Assembly (NCBI RefSeq): GCF_001854865.1
Contig: NZ_MDDW01000026.1
Location: forward strand, 144,353 to 152,180
Reading direction: 5' to 3'
DNA: 7,828 bases
From: Rhizobium sp. LCM 4573
GTDB taxonomy: Bacteria > Pseudomonadota > Alphaproteobacteria > Rhizobiales > Rhizobiaceae
This document shows positions 1-6,763 of the stretch, in pieces (position 1 is the stretch's first letter; each line of letters starts with the position of its first letter). The translations under genes were made by a program, and so were the position numbers. The notes beneath the pieces were generated by a model. The model worked only from the letters and a program-made list of their open reading frames with translations, was not told the origin of the DNA and did no database searches.

Positions 1-1
1 C

Positions 2-883
2 TCAGCTCCGCTTGTCGCCGGCGTAGTAGACCCACTTCTTCGATGACCAGAAGGCGACCAGGGTCAGGACCATGATGATGACGAAGAGCACCCATGCGAT
101 CGCCGAGGCATAGCCCATGTTGAACTTCTTGAAGGCCTCATCGTAAATGTAGAGGGGCAGGAGATAGGTGGACTTCAACGGACCGCCCTGAGTGATGATG
201 TAGGGACCGTTGAACTCCTGGAACGCCTGAACCATCTGCATGATGAGGTTGAAGAAGATCACCGGCGTCAGCAGCGGCAGGGTGATGAAGATGAAGGTGC
301 GCACCTTGCCCGCCCCATCGATCGCCGCCGCCTCGTAAAGCGACTTATCGATGGATTGCAGCGCGGCCAGGAAGATCACCATGGCCGAGCCGAACTGCCA
401 GCAGCGCAACAGCGTGATGGTGAAGAGCGCGTTGGTGGGATCACCGAACCAATCGACCGGCGCAAGGCCGACCGCACCGAGCGCCATGTTCGCAAGCCCC
501 TCGCTGGCGAAGATATAGCGCCAAAGAACGGCGATCGCGATCGAGCCGCCGAGGATCGACGGCACATAGAAGGCGGTGCGGAAAAAGTTGATGAATTTCA
601 GCTTGTAGTTGAGGATCGCCGCAATGAAGAGGGCAAAGGCAAGCTTCAGCGGAACGGTGATGAAGACGTAGAGCAGCGTGACGTTCAGAGATTTCATGAA
701 CGTCCGGTCGCGCGTGAACAGTCTCTCATAATTCGCAAGGCCCGACCATTTCGGGCTGCTCATCAGATCATAGCTCGTGAAGCTGAGATACAGTGACGTC
801 AGGAACGGCATGGCCGTGAAGACCGCGAGGCCGATGATATAGGGTGCCAGATAGGCAAGCCCCAGGAAGCGCTGACCTTTCAT
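2..883 (-). CDS. Sugar ABC transporter permease (MalF/UgpA type)
   Basis: This is a 293-residue integral membrane protein of the binding-protein-dependent transport permease family (BPD_transp_1), which forms half of the inner-membrane channel of a carbohydrate ABC importer. The EAA loop that docks on the ATPase is clear at about residues 184-204 (EAAAIDGAGKVRTFIFITLP). About six hydrophobic segments are visible, near residues 12-32, 68-90, 104-125, 152-175, 203-222 and 262-282. LAPYIIGLAVFTAMPFLTS near the N-terminus is typical of MalF/UgpA-like subunits. I chose the ATG at 883 because a perfect AGGAGG lies 6 nt upstream; the in-frame GTG at 910 would place that ribosome site inside the gene. 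The TGA stop at 2-4 makes the gene complete. It heads a leftward unit, so the second permease, binding protein and ATPase should lie beyond the left edge. The divergent AraC gene is its likely regulator. The sugar cannot be read from the sequence. Confidence 0.94.
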   Translation of the reverse strand: MKGQRFLGLAYLAPYIIGLAVFTAMPFLTSLYLSFTSYDLMSSPKWSGLANYERLFTRDRTFMKSLNVTLLYVFITVPLKLAFALFIAAILNYKLKFINFFRTAFYVPSILGGSIAIAVLWRYIFASEGLANMALGAVGLAPVDWFGDPTNALFTITLLRCWQFGSAMVIFLAALQSIDKSLYEAAAIDGAGKVRTFIFITLPLLTPVIFFNLIMQMVQAFQEFNGPYIITQGGPLKSTYLLPLYIYDEAFKKFNMGYASAIAWVLFVIIMVLTLVAFWSSKKWVYYAGDKRS

Positions 884-889
884 CCGGCG

Positions 890-895
890 CCTCCT
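890..895 (-). promoter_or_regulatory. Shine-Dalgarno of the ABC permease (decides its start)
   Basis: Read on the minus strand this is AGGAGG, a full match to the anti-SD, 6 nt before the ATG at 883. It lies downstream of the alternative in-frame GTG at 910, so it argues for the shorter protein. Confidence 0.85.
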
Positions 896-951
896 GGAAA
901 GAGCCGGCACGTGAAAAATAGAGGTTCGGTTTCGTACAAATTAGGCTCCCG

Positions 952-1002
952 GATCGGAGAAGCACACGGCGTCATCACGCTTCATGCCTTCGCACTCCGA
1001 TC
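952..1002. promoter_or_regulatory. Inverted repeats in the ABC/AraC divergent region, candidate operator
   Basis: Within the 211-bp divergent intergenic region, GATCGGAG (952-959) and CTCCGATC (995-1002) form a perfect 8-bp inverted repeat with a 35-nt interval. Inside it GCGT-catc-ACGC (970-981 area) is a smaller palindrome. A second perfect 8-bp pair, GTCATCAC (971-978) and GTGATGAC (1039-1046), spans much of the rest. AraC-family proteins often bind paired sites in such regions, so these are candidate operator elements. That role is inference: AraC sites are more often direct repeats. I find no convincing -35/-10 pair for either gene here, which would fit an activator-dependent weak promoter. 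Confidence 0.35.
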
Positions 1003-1081
1003 TCCTCCCTTGAAATTCGGCGCGCTTTTGCGGTGTCGGTGATGACATAACCGCATTTTTGTCGCAGACTGAATTAACAAA

Positions 1082-1088
1082 GAGGAGG
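1082..1088 (+). promoter_or_regulatory. Shine-Dalgarno of the AraC regulator (decides its start)
   Basis: GAGGAGG sits 6 nt before the ATG at 1095. The reading frame is open further upstream to a TTG at 1059, but that codon lacks a ribosome site and would put this strong SD inside the gene. Confidence 0.85.
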
Positions 1089-1094
1089 AAAAAG

Positions 1095-2030
1095 ATGGAT
1101 GAAATCGAAGGTGGTATTCTGTCGAGCATCCCCCCCTCGGCACTGAATTTGACTCTTACGCGCGCGACCATCCGCATGGAGCATTCGCAGACCTGGCGGA
1201 TCGACAAGACCAACCCGGTGGAGGACTTGGTGATCTGTCTTGAAGGACGGGGGCATTACCTGATTGATGGGGACCCGAGGGTGATGGAGCCGGGCGATGC
1301 CATGTTGATCACCCGGGGGCAGCGCTTCCAGGGGTGGAACGAAGGGGCCGAGACCTATATCGGCATAGCACAGCACTTCACGCTCAACATATACGGCCGC
1401 CACGACCTGCTCGAGCAGATGGAATTGCAACCGAAGATCAGGCTCACCCGGTGGAGCCTGCTCGAACCGCTTGCCCGCCACTATCGTCAGGGTGCCCCAC
1501 CCTCCTCCGTCACGCTCGGCCAGCATCACCTTTTCATGTATTTTCTGATCGCCTTCATTGAGGACGCCTTCATCGGCTGGCGCGGGAGCGCCGCCTATCA
1601 GCCGGAGGGCGGAGATGCGCTTGATCTTGCCGTGATGAAGGCCGCCACGATGATCGCGGCCAATCCGCTCGATGCGAATGTCGCGCTACGGGCCGTGGAG
1701 GCCTCCCCATACAATCCCGATTACTTCCTGCGCGCGTTTCAGAAGCGCGTCGGAAGGACGCCGCGGAAATACCAGGAATTCAAGCGGATGGAACGGGCAA
1801 TGCACTTTCTGGAGACCGGGATGCCGGTCGCAGCGGCTGCCGCGGAAGTGGGTTATACCGACCCCTACTATTTCTCACGCATGTTCAAGCGCAATCTGGG
1901 GCTCAGCCCGAAGGCTCATGTCAACAAGGTTCGGCAAAGCCGCCATGGCGGCCTTCTCGGCTTCGACGAACCGGATCAGGAATTGCGCCTGACGGGCATG
2001 GAGGGGGAGCACGGAAGAGACGCCGCCTGA
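1095..2030 (+). CDS. AraC/XylS-family transcriptional regulator
   Basis: A 311-residue regulator with the classic two-part design. The N-terminal half has a cupin-like effector-binding fold, with GRGHYLIDGDPRVMEPGDAM at residues 51-70 giving the glycine/proline turns of a small-molecule-sensing beta barrel. The C-terminal half carries the double helix-turn-helix: first motif about residues 195-220 (ending NPDYFLRAFQKRVGRTP), second about 243-272 (GYTDPYYFSRMFKRNLGLSP), the diagnostic AraC signature. A tail of about 35 residues follows the DNA-binding domain, rich in charged residues and of unknown role. It is divergent from the sugar ABC permease, with 211 bp between the start codons, the usual arrangement for a local activator that responds to the imported sugar. 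The ligand is not readable. The ATG at 1095 is chosen on its strong SD. Family assignment is very sure; the target operon is inference from position. Confidence 0.95.
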   Translation: MDEIEGGILSSIPPSALNLTLTRATIRMEHSQTWRIDKTNPVEDLVICLEGRGHYLIDGDPRVMEPGDAMLITRGQRFQGWNEGAETYIGIAQHFTLNIYGRHDLLEQMELQPKIRLTRWSLLEPLARHYRQGAPPSSVTLGQHHLFMYFLIAFIEDAFIGWRGSAAYQPEGGDALDLAVMKAATMIAANPLDANVALRAVEASPYNPDYFLRAFQKRVGRTPRKYQEFKRMERAMHFLETGMPVAAAAAEVGYTDPYYFSRMFKRNLGLSPKAHVNKVRQSRHGGLLGFDEPDQELRLTGMEGEHGRDAA

Positions 2031-2041
2031 ACACGCTCCTC

Positions 2042-2055
2042 ACGCTGGTTAGCGT
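2042..2055. terminator. Small hairpin between convergent genes, weak terminator candidate
   Basis: ACGCT-ggtt-AGCGT forms a 5-bp stem with a tetraloop in the 24-bp gap between the convergent AraC regulator and the EF-hand gene, just touching the stop codon of the latter. No T-tract follows on either strand, so an intrinsic terminator is doubtful. Position is the main argument. Confidence 0.3.
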
Positions 2056-3305
2056 CAGTTGAAGTAAAAGGCGTAGCTCATGAAATTGCCTCCGAAAATC
2101 GAGGTCAGCTGATTCCAGTCCCCCGAGGCCATCGTCGAACCATCCTCGAGATATGGCACGGCGGCAGGACCCGTGACCCATAGAACAAGATCGAATGGCC
2201 TTGGATCGTCGAATATCCTGGCCACGTTCACACCTTTATCGAAGCGCCAGTGCGGAACCAGAAGCTTGCCATCGAGAACGGTTTCGAACTGCGACAGAAC
2301 CTGCAGCCAGGTCTCAACCCTTTTCTCGGTGACATCCAATGTGGGCAGCACGCCGTTTTTCTGCTTCGGACCGGGCAGCCACTCGTTATCGTCGTCATCT
2401 TCCTTCGCGATCAATGCCCATGTTTCGCGATTAAGTTCGATGACTTCCTTCAGGTGGCCGCGCACTTCGTTCCACATGACCTTGTCCACGATCGGCCACC
2501 GGATTGTATGGATGAGCGAAATGAAATCCGCGATGTCGCTCGCCTGTCCGTTCTGCAGGCCGAATATCGTCTCGTCGTCGCGGGTTGCCGCCTGGGTGTT
2601 CATTGTCGAAACCGCGCGCGGGAACGCCAAAGCGAAACCGCTATTCCAGCTTTCGGAAAAGTCATGCGACAGCCATGCTTTCGCAGCGGCCCTCAACAGG
2701 TTGCCGTAGCCCCGAAGCCATTTGGCGTCCGCCGCATCGAACCCGACGACAAACGGTAGCGGATTACCGTTCTCATCATGGTCAGAAACGGCACTGCCGA
2801 GCTGATCCTCGGAACCGAGAACGCCATCGCCGTTCCAGTCAAAACGGATGACCGACAGATCGATTTTCAATTTTGCGGGCTCGTCTCCAACGGCAGCCAA
2901 AACGTTGTCCGCCTCGTCGAGATCCGCTATGAAAGCCGACAGTATCCCTCGAAACTGATCATAGGTGATCGGCTCCGGATTGGGGTTCGAGGCGATCGTG
3001 CCGATCCTGGAACCGAAAACCAGTTCGTAGCCTTCGGATCGGGGCGAGAAACCGTAGCGGTAGAGCGATCGCACGAGCGTTTCGAAGGCTCGTGCAGTGC
3101 GAATGAAACCAAGGCCCAAGCGCGCGTCGGCATTGTCGGGGGTCTTGGCGACCATCGAACTCAGCTGCTGATCAGCTTCGCCAAGCCGACCGCCGGCGAG
3201 ATGCTCCTGCACGGTTGCGGCCACCTCGTTTTCATCCTGCGCAAGGACTGGCCCGCAAAGGGCGGTCCAGCATGCAAGCAGGGCTACGGCAAGAGATTTC
3301 TTCAT
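2055..3305 (-). CDS. Exported hypothetical protein with EF-hand-like calcium motif
   Basis: I do not recognise this 416-residue protein. It begins with a Sec-type signal peptide (MKKSLAVALLACW, then an Ala-rich end, probable cleavage after VLA near residue 22), so it should be periplasmic. The LLAC at residues 9-12 could act as a lipobox, making a lipoprotein a less likely alternative. Residues 28-75 look like one or two TPR-like helices (GRLGEADQQL, TPDNADARLGLG). A canonical EF-hand loop lies at 156-167, DWNGDGVLGSED, with Asp/Asn/Asp at positions 1, 3 and 5 and Asp at 12, followed at 175-181 by a half-loop DHDENGN. The rest is Trp-rich and acidic (KEDDDDNEWLPG at 301-312) with no known catalytic motif. 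The ATG at 3305 is chosen over an in-frame TTG at 3341 because it gives a clean signal peptide and has GGGAAG 7 nt upstream. It stands alone between the AraC gene and the TRAP operon. Existence and export are well supported; function is unknown. Confidence 0.85.
   Translation of the reverse strand: MKKSLAVALLACWTALCGPVLAQDENEVAATVQEHLAGGRLGEADQQLSSMVAKTPDNADARLGLGFIRTARAFETLVRSLYRYGFSPRSEGYELVFGSRIGTIASNPNPEPITYDQFRGILSAFIADLDEADNVLAAVGDEPAKLKIDLSVIRFDWNGDGVLGSEDQLGSAVSDHDENGNPLPFVVGFDAADAKWLRGYGNLLRAAAKAWLSHDFSESWNSGFALAFPRAVSTMNTQAATRDDETIFGLQNGQASDIADFISLIHTIRWPIVDKVMWNEVRGHLKEVIELNRETWALIAKEDDDDNEWLPGPKQKNGVLPTLDVTEKRVETWLQVLSQFETVLDGKLLVPHWRFDKGVNVARIFDDPRPFDLVLWVTGPAAVPYLEDGSTMASGDWNQLTSIFGGNFMSYAFYFN
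2805..2840 (-). other. EF-hand calcium-binding loop (residues 156-167)
   Basis: Encodes D-W-N-G-D-G-V-L-G-S-E-D. Asp156, Asn158 and Asp160 fill the X, Y and Z ligand positions, with Gly161 at the turn and Asp167 at position 12, where eukaryotic EF-hands usually have Glu. Short bacterial loops of this kind, including dockerin-like ones, often use Asp there. Calcium binding is inferred from the motif. Confidence 0.7.
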
Positions 3306-3326
3306 CTGGATACTTCCCTGGGAGAA

Positions 3327-3348
3327 GCGGACTTTGGGCAAAACCCGC
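3327..3348. promoter_or_regulatory. Imperfect palindrome upstream of the EF-hand gene, candidate operator
   Basis: The sequence has the form GCGG-ac-TTTG-gg-CAAA-ac-CCGC, so 16 of 22 positions are symmetric about one centre. It lies 22-43 nt before the start codon at 3305, a place where a repressor would block transcription or where an RNA hairpin would form in the 5' leader. No regulator can be assigned. Confidence 0.35.
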
Positions 3349-3472
3349 TACCTGTCGATCAACCTCCTGGACGCTCTAGCATCCGCGAAACGTCCACGCA
3401 GCGATAAATATTCCTAGAATGAAGCTCCTCCAAATCCTCCGCGCTAGTCTTCAAGCCAACCGGGAAGCAGTT

Positions 3473-3495
3473 GGCGGCCGGTAGTCCCGGCCGCC
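3473..3495 (-). terminator. Strong GC hairpin after the lyase-family gene
   Basis: GGCGGCCGG and CCGGCCGCC form a perfect 9-bp stem with a 5-nt loop (3482-3486), starting 8 nt past the TGA stop of the lyase-family gene. Its position is right for the end of the TRAP operon. On the minus strand no run of T follows (AACTGCTTCC), so it is either a terminator without a good U-tract, needing Rho, or a 3' mRNA-stabilising hairpin. Confidence 0.55.
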
Positions 3496-3503
3496 TGGTA
3501 TCG

Positions 3504-4415
3504 TCAGGCTGCTTTCTTGCCGAGGCTCGGGCGGGTTGCGGCCGCCTTTTCCACCATGGCCGTGACTTCCGCGCGGCGAGCGCCGGAAAGCGGCAAGCGC
3601 GGCATGCGGACCCGCTCGGAGCCGCGGCCCATGATCTGCTCGGCAAGTTTGATCGACTGCACCAGATCATGCTCCGCATCGAGATGCAGAAGCGGCATGA
3701 ACCACCGATAGATGCGGCGCGCCTCTTCCCAATCGCCTTTCTCGGCGGCAGCGACGAGTTGCACGGATTCCTGCGGGAAGGCGCTGGTAAGACCCGACAC
3801 CCAGCCCTTCGCACCGAGCAGGAGCCCTTCGAGCGCCACGTCATCGAGGCCTGCGAAGATATCGAAGCGGTCGCCGAAAGCGTTGATGAGATCGGTGAAG
3901 CGACGCGGATCGGGCGCGCTTTCCTTCACAGCCTTGATGTTCGGGACGTCTTCGAGAGCCTTCAGGACATCGACGCCGATATTGACGCGATAAGCGGGTG
4001 GGTTGTTGTAGAGCATGATCGGCAGCGAGGTCGCCTCGGCGACCGCCTTGAAATGGGCGACGAGCTCTTCCGGCTTTGGCACATAGACCATGGCGGGCAG
4101 TACCATGAGGCCGTCAGCACCGAGCTTCTCGGCATCCCGGGCATAGGCGACGGCGCGGCGCGTATCGAGTTCCGACACGCCGGTGACGACCGGCACGCGG
4201 CCGTTGACCACCTCGACGGCGGCCTTCAGGATCGTGCGCTTCTCCTCCGGATCAAGCGAATTGTTCTCGCCGCAAGTGCCCATCACGATCAGGCCGGTCA
4301 CCCCATCGTTGACGAGCGCATCCTGGACACGCTGAGTGGATTTGAGATCAACGGACATGTCTTCGTTGAACTGCGTCGTGACGGCGGGAAACACGCCGCG
4401 CCAGCCGGTGGTCAT
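3504..4415 (-). CDS. DHDPS/NAL-family Schiff-base lyase or deaminase
   Basis: A 303-residue TIM-barrel enzyme of the dihydrodipicolinate synthase/N-acetylneuraminate lyase family (usual length 290-310), acting in the cytoplasm through a lysine Schiff base with a 2-keto acid. Visible landmarks are GTCGENNSL at 46-54 (family GTTGE or GSTGE; the second Thr is Cys48), Tyr111 as the probable partner-subunit tyrosine, Tyr136 in YNNPPAYRVNI, and catalytic Lys164 in KAVKES. The position equal to Arg138 of E. coli DapA appears to be Ala141, so lysine biosynthesis is unlikely. The opening WRGVFPAVTTQF resembles, from memory, proteins annotated as pyrroline-4-hydroxy-2-carboxylate deaminase of hydroxyproline catabolism; that is a tentative match. 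Other keto-acid aldolases of the family remain possible. It is last in the TRAP operon, 60 nt after the binding-protein gene, so its substrate is probably the imported solute or a derivative. The ATG at 4415 has AAGGAG 7 nt upstream. Confidence 0.93.
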   Translation of the reverse strand: MTTGWRGVFPAVTTQFNEDMSVDLKSTQRVQDALVNDGVTGLIVMGTCGENNSLDPEEKRTILKAAVEVVNGRVPVVTGVSELDTRRAVAYARDAEKLGADGLMVLPAMVYVPKPEELVAHFKAVAEATSLPIMLYNNPPAYRVNIGVDVLKALEDVPNIKAVKESAPDPRRFTDLINAFGDRFDIFAGLDDVALEGLLLGAKGWVSGLTSAFPQESVQLVAAAEKGDWEEARRIYRWFMPLLHLDAEHDLVQSIKLAEQIMGRGSERVRMPRLPLSGARRAEVTAMVEKAAATRPSLGKKAA

Positions 4416-4442
4416 TTCGAAACTCCTTTTCGTTCAGATGAT

Positions 4443-4468
4443 GCGCGGTCCGGTCGGCCGGACAGCGC
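4443..4468 (-). other. Intercistronic hairpin between binding-protein and lyase genes
   Basis: GTCCGG (4448-4453) and CCGGAC (4458-4463) pair around a 4-nt loop, and after one mismatch the outer GCGC (4443-4446) pairs with GCGC (4465-4468), giving a stem of about 11 positions. It fills most of the 60-nt gap between two genes of one operon. Such hairpins after a binding-protein gene, as in the malE-malF gap, can protect the upstream mRNA or partly stop transcription so that the binding protein outweighs later products. That function is inferred here. Confidence 0.5.
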
Positions 4469-4475
4469 CGATTTG

Positions 4476-5465
4476 TCAAAGCGTTGCCCCAACCTTGCGC
4501 AGCTCGGCGAGCACGGGGGCCTTGGGCAGCCAGATCTTGTCGTATTCGGCGATAATCTTGCCGGCATCGGTCACCTGGACCTCCTTGATGTCGATTGCCT
4601 TGCCGAACTCCTCAAGCAACTTGCCTTCGTTTGCGACGGTCGCATCAATCTGCTCGTCGAGAGCGGCCTTGGTAAGGCGGGCAATCAGTTCGCGGTCGGC
4701 AGCGGGCACGCCCTGCCAGACACGGCCGGACGCGAGCGCCACGCAGGGCATGAAGATCGCGTTCATCTTCAGCATGGTCTTCGAAACCTTGTCGAAGCGC
4801 TGGTTCCAGGAGAAGTCGAGATCCGCCTCCAGGCCGTCCACCTGGCCGTTCGACATGGCATCGAAGACGGCAGGGGTCGGGATCGGCGTCGGGGCAGCTC
4901 CGAGAAGCTGGTAGAAGTCGCGGTAGGCGGGCGTCGTGTTGATCCGGAGCTTCATGCCGTTCAGGTCTTCGAGACCGCCAATCTCCTTGGCCGTGAAGAC
5001 GACGCGCATCGTGGTGATACCCCAGGCAAGACCGATCGTGCCTGTCTCGGCAGGCAGGACGTCGAGCAGGCCCATGGCGACAGGTTCGCGCACGAGCTTC
5101 GCCACTTTGGCCGTGGAATCCACCACCCAGGGCGCGTTGATCGCGGCGACGGCGGGGATACGCGAGCCGAGCTCGGCGGTCATGATCCAGCCGAGATCGA
5201 GCGAGCCTGCCTGCATCTGCTGCAGCATCGCTGCTTCCGTACCGAGCTGGTTGGCGGGAAAGACCGCGATATCGAGACGTCCCTTGGTCTCGGCCTTCAG
5301 CATCTCGCCGACCTTCAACGCGGCGTTGTTCCAGGGATGACCGGGCGGCGTGGTGATGCCGAGCCGAAGCGTCTTCGCTTCCTGGGCACGAAGGACGGTG
5401 GGCACGGAAAGCGCGGCTGCGCCGAGGGCCGCTGTATGGATGAACTGTCTGCGGGTAATCGTCAT
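4476..5465 (-). CDS. TRAP transporter periplasmic binding protein (DctP family)
   Basis: A 329-residue extracytoplasmic solute receptor of a tripartite ATP-independent periplasmic transporter. It captures the substrate in the periplasm and hands it to the membrane subunits encoded just upstream. The N-terminus has a twin-arginine signal (TRRQFIHTAALGAAALS at 4-20, cleavage probably near residue 28), so export folded through Tat is likely. Family features include LRLGITTPPGHPWN near 33-46, GMKLRINTTPAYRDFYQLLG at 170-189 with Arg174 at the place of the conserved carboxylate-binding arginine, and QVDGLEADLDF at 208-218. The conserved Arg points to an organic acid ligand; its identity is not readable. 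The frame is open far upstream into the large-subunit gene, but the ATG at 5465 gives a normal length, a proper signal peptide and an AGAGG 9 nt before it. It lies 26 nt after the large-subunit stop codon. Confidence 0.95.
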   Translation of the reverse strand: MTITRRQFIHTAALGAAALSVPTVLRAQEAKTLRLGITTPPGHPWNNAALKVGEMLKAETKGRLDIAVFPANQLGTEAAMLQQMQAGSLDLGWIMTAELGSRIPAVAAINAPWVVDSTAKVAKLVREPVAMGLLDVLPAETGTIGLAWGITTMRVVFTAKEIGGLEDLNGMKLRINTTPAYRDFYQLLGAAPTPIPTPAVFDAMSNGQVDGLEADLDFSWNQRFDKVSKTMLKMNAIFMPCVALASGRVWQGVPAADRELIARLTKAALDEQIDATVANEGKLLEEFGKAIDIKEVQVTDAGKIIAEYDKIWLPKAPVLAELRKVGATL

Positions 5466-5491
5466 GGCTTTGTTCCTCTGGAGCTTTATTT

Positions 5492-6763
5492 TTACGACTG
5501 ATTCAAGAAGAAGGTGGACAGGATCGGGAAGATCGAAAGCAGGACGAGAAGCACGCAGGCCGCGAAGAAGAACGGCAGCGTGACGATGAACATCTTGCCC
5601 GGCTTTGCTCCTGTCACGGCGGACGCTACGAAGAAACAGAGACCGACCGGTGGCGAAAGAAAGCCGAGCACGAGGTTGACCACGGCCACCACCCCGAAAT
5701 GGACAGGATCGATGCCATAGACCTCGGTGGCGATGGGCAGAAGAATCGGCACCGTCATGATGAGCCCCGGCGCGCCATCGATGACCGTGCCGATGACCAG
5801 CAGAATGACGTTGACGAGCAGCATGAAGGTGATCGGATCCGACGCGATGGTCTGGACCCAGGCGGCCACCTGCTGGGGCACCATGCCGTAGACCAACACC
5901 CATGAGAAGACGGCGGCGGCGGCAACCAGAAACAGGACGACAGCTGAGTAGATGCCAGCGCGCAGCAGCATTTTGGGAAGCTGCGCGAAGCTGAGTTCGC
6001 CGATCCAGTAGCGCCCCACCAGCACGGCTGCGATCACCCCGACGGCCGCCGCCTCGGTCGGATTGGCGATGCCGGCCATGATCGAGCCGACGATGATGAG
6101 CGGGATGAGGAGTGTCGGCAGCGCATCGGCAATGACACGGAGCCGTTGCCCGAGCGTCATGCGTTCGCCCCGCGGATAGTTGTAGACGAAGCCCATCAGC
6201 GCGATGACGATGCAGAAGATGATCGTCAGAAGAATGCCGGGCAGCATGCCGGCCGCCAGCATGTCGCCCACCGGCACCTGCGCCAGCACGCTATAGACGA
6301 CGAACATGATGGAAGGCGGGATAATCGGCCCAAGCATGCCGGCATAGGCCGTCAGACCCGCCGAGAAGGTCTTGTCGTAACCCTTCTTCTCCATTTCCGG
6401 CACCATCATCTGCGCCATGATGGCGACCTGCGCGGTAGCCGAACCCAGAATGGAGGCAACGAACATGTTTGCGAACAGGTTCACATAGGCAAGCCCGCCG
6501 CGCATGGCCCCGAGGAAAGCCATGGTCATGTCGATGATCCGCTTCGTGATGCCGCCGCCATTCATCACCTCGCCGATCAGAACGAAGAGTGGGATGGCGA
6601 TCAGCCCGTAATTGTCGACGCCGCCGAAGAGCTGGACCGGCAGGCTTTGGAAGAGCAGCATGTTACCGCTGGCAAAGATGTAGACCATGCTGGCAAGGCA
6701 AAGGCAGAGCCCGATGGGCACGCCGACCAGCATCAGGACGAGAAAGGCGGCAGAGGTCACCAT
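5492..6763 (-). CDS. TRAP transporter large permease subunit (DctM family)
   Basis: A 423-residue, highly hydrophobic protein, the usual length of DctM subunits, with about twelve membrane segments. It is the ion-coupled transport channel of the TRAP system. Family motifs are seen in order: the N-terminal LVLMLVGVPIGLCL; IPLFVLIGEVMNGGGI near 57-72; LGSATAQVAIMAQMMVPEMEKKGYD at about 106-130 (shown here for position only); the helical-break motif GPIIPPS at 145-151; NPTEAAAVG at 234-242; and the matching GFLSPPVGL at 367-375 of the second repeat. The ATG at 6763 overlaps the stop of the small-subunit gene by one base (TGATG), implying translational coupling; a GGAGAG lies 9 nt upstream. A longer open frame to 7174 only reads through the small-subunit gene in another frame. 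Confidence 0.96.
   Translation of the reverse strand: MVTSAAFLVLMLVGVPIGLCLCLASMVYIFASGNMLLFQSLPVQLFGGVDNYGLIAIPLFVLIGEVMNGGGITKRIIDMTMAFLGAMRGGLAYVNLFANMFVASILGSATAQVAIMAQMMVPEMEKKGYDKTFSAGLTAYAGMLGPIIPPSIMFVVYSVLAQVPVGDMLAAGMLPGILLTIIFCIVIALMGFVYNYPRGERMTLGQRLRVIADALPTLLIPLIIVGSIMAGIANPTEAAAVGVIAAVLVGRYWIGELSFAQLPKMLLRAGIYSAVVLFLVAAAAVFSWVLVYGMVPQQVAAWVQTIASDPITFMLLVNVILLVIGTVIDGAPGLIMTVPILLPIATEVYGIDPVHFGVVAVVNLVLGFLSPPVGLCFFVASAVTGAKPGKMFIVTLPFFFAACVLLVLLSIFPILSTFFLNQS

Larger units (their letters stand above)
3306..3503. other. Intergenic region upstream of the EF-hand gene
   Basis: This 198-bp region separates the lyase-family gene from the EF-hand gene, both on the minus strand. It contains the hairpin at 3473-3495, an inverted repeat TGGACG (3368-3373) / CGTCCA (3391-3396) with a 17-nt interval, and an imperfect 22-bp palindrome at 3327-3348. 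A possible leftward promoter has minus-strand TATTTA at 3405-3410 as -10 and TTGGAG 17 nt upstream as -35; it is weak, with 3 of 6 matches in each box. I see no credible small gene. The gap suggests the EF-hand gene has its own promoter and is not part of the TRAP operon. Confidence 0.5.

Noticed and set aside
2173..3407. Several plus-strand open frames opposite the EF-hand gene
   Set aside because: The minus-strand frame has a signal peptide, SD and EF-hand loop; the opposing frames have none of these.
3504..4415. Naming the lyase-family gene dapA or nanA
   Set aside because: The DapA arginine after the YNxP segment is not seen and the GTTGE/GSTGE element is altered; context is catabolic uptake, not lysine synthesis, and no sialic-acid genes are visible.
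3471..5501. A 676-codon open frame on the plus strand opposite the lyase and TRAP binding-protein genes
   Set aside because: It mirrors two clear protein families on the other strand, has no recognisable domain and shows the His/Arg/Asp-rich composition typical of antisense frames in GC-rich DNA.
5466..5903. N-terminal extension of the TRAP binding protein to 475 residues
   Set aside because: It overlaps the end of the DctM gene and would bury the twin-arginine signal peptide; the ATG at 5465 is the sensible start.
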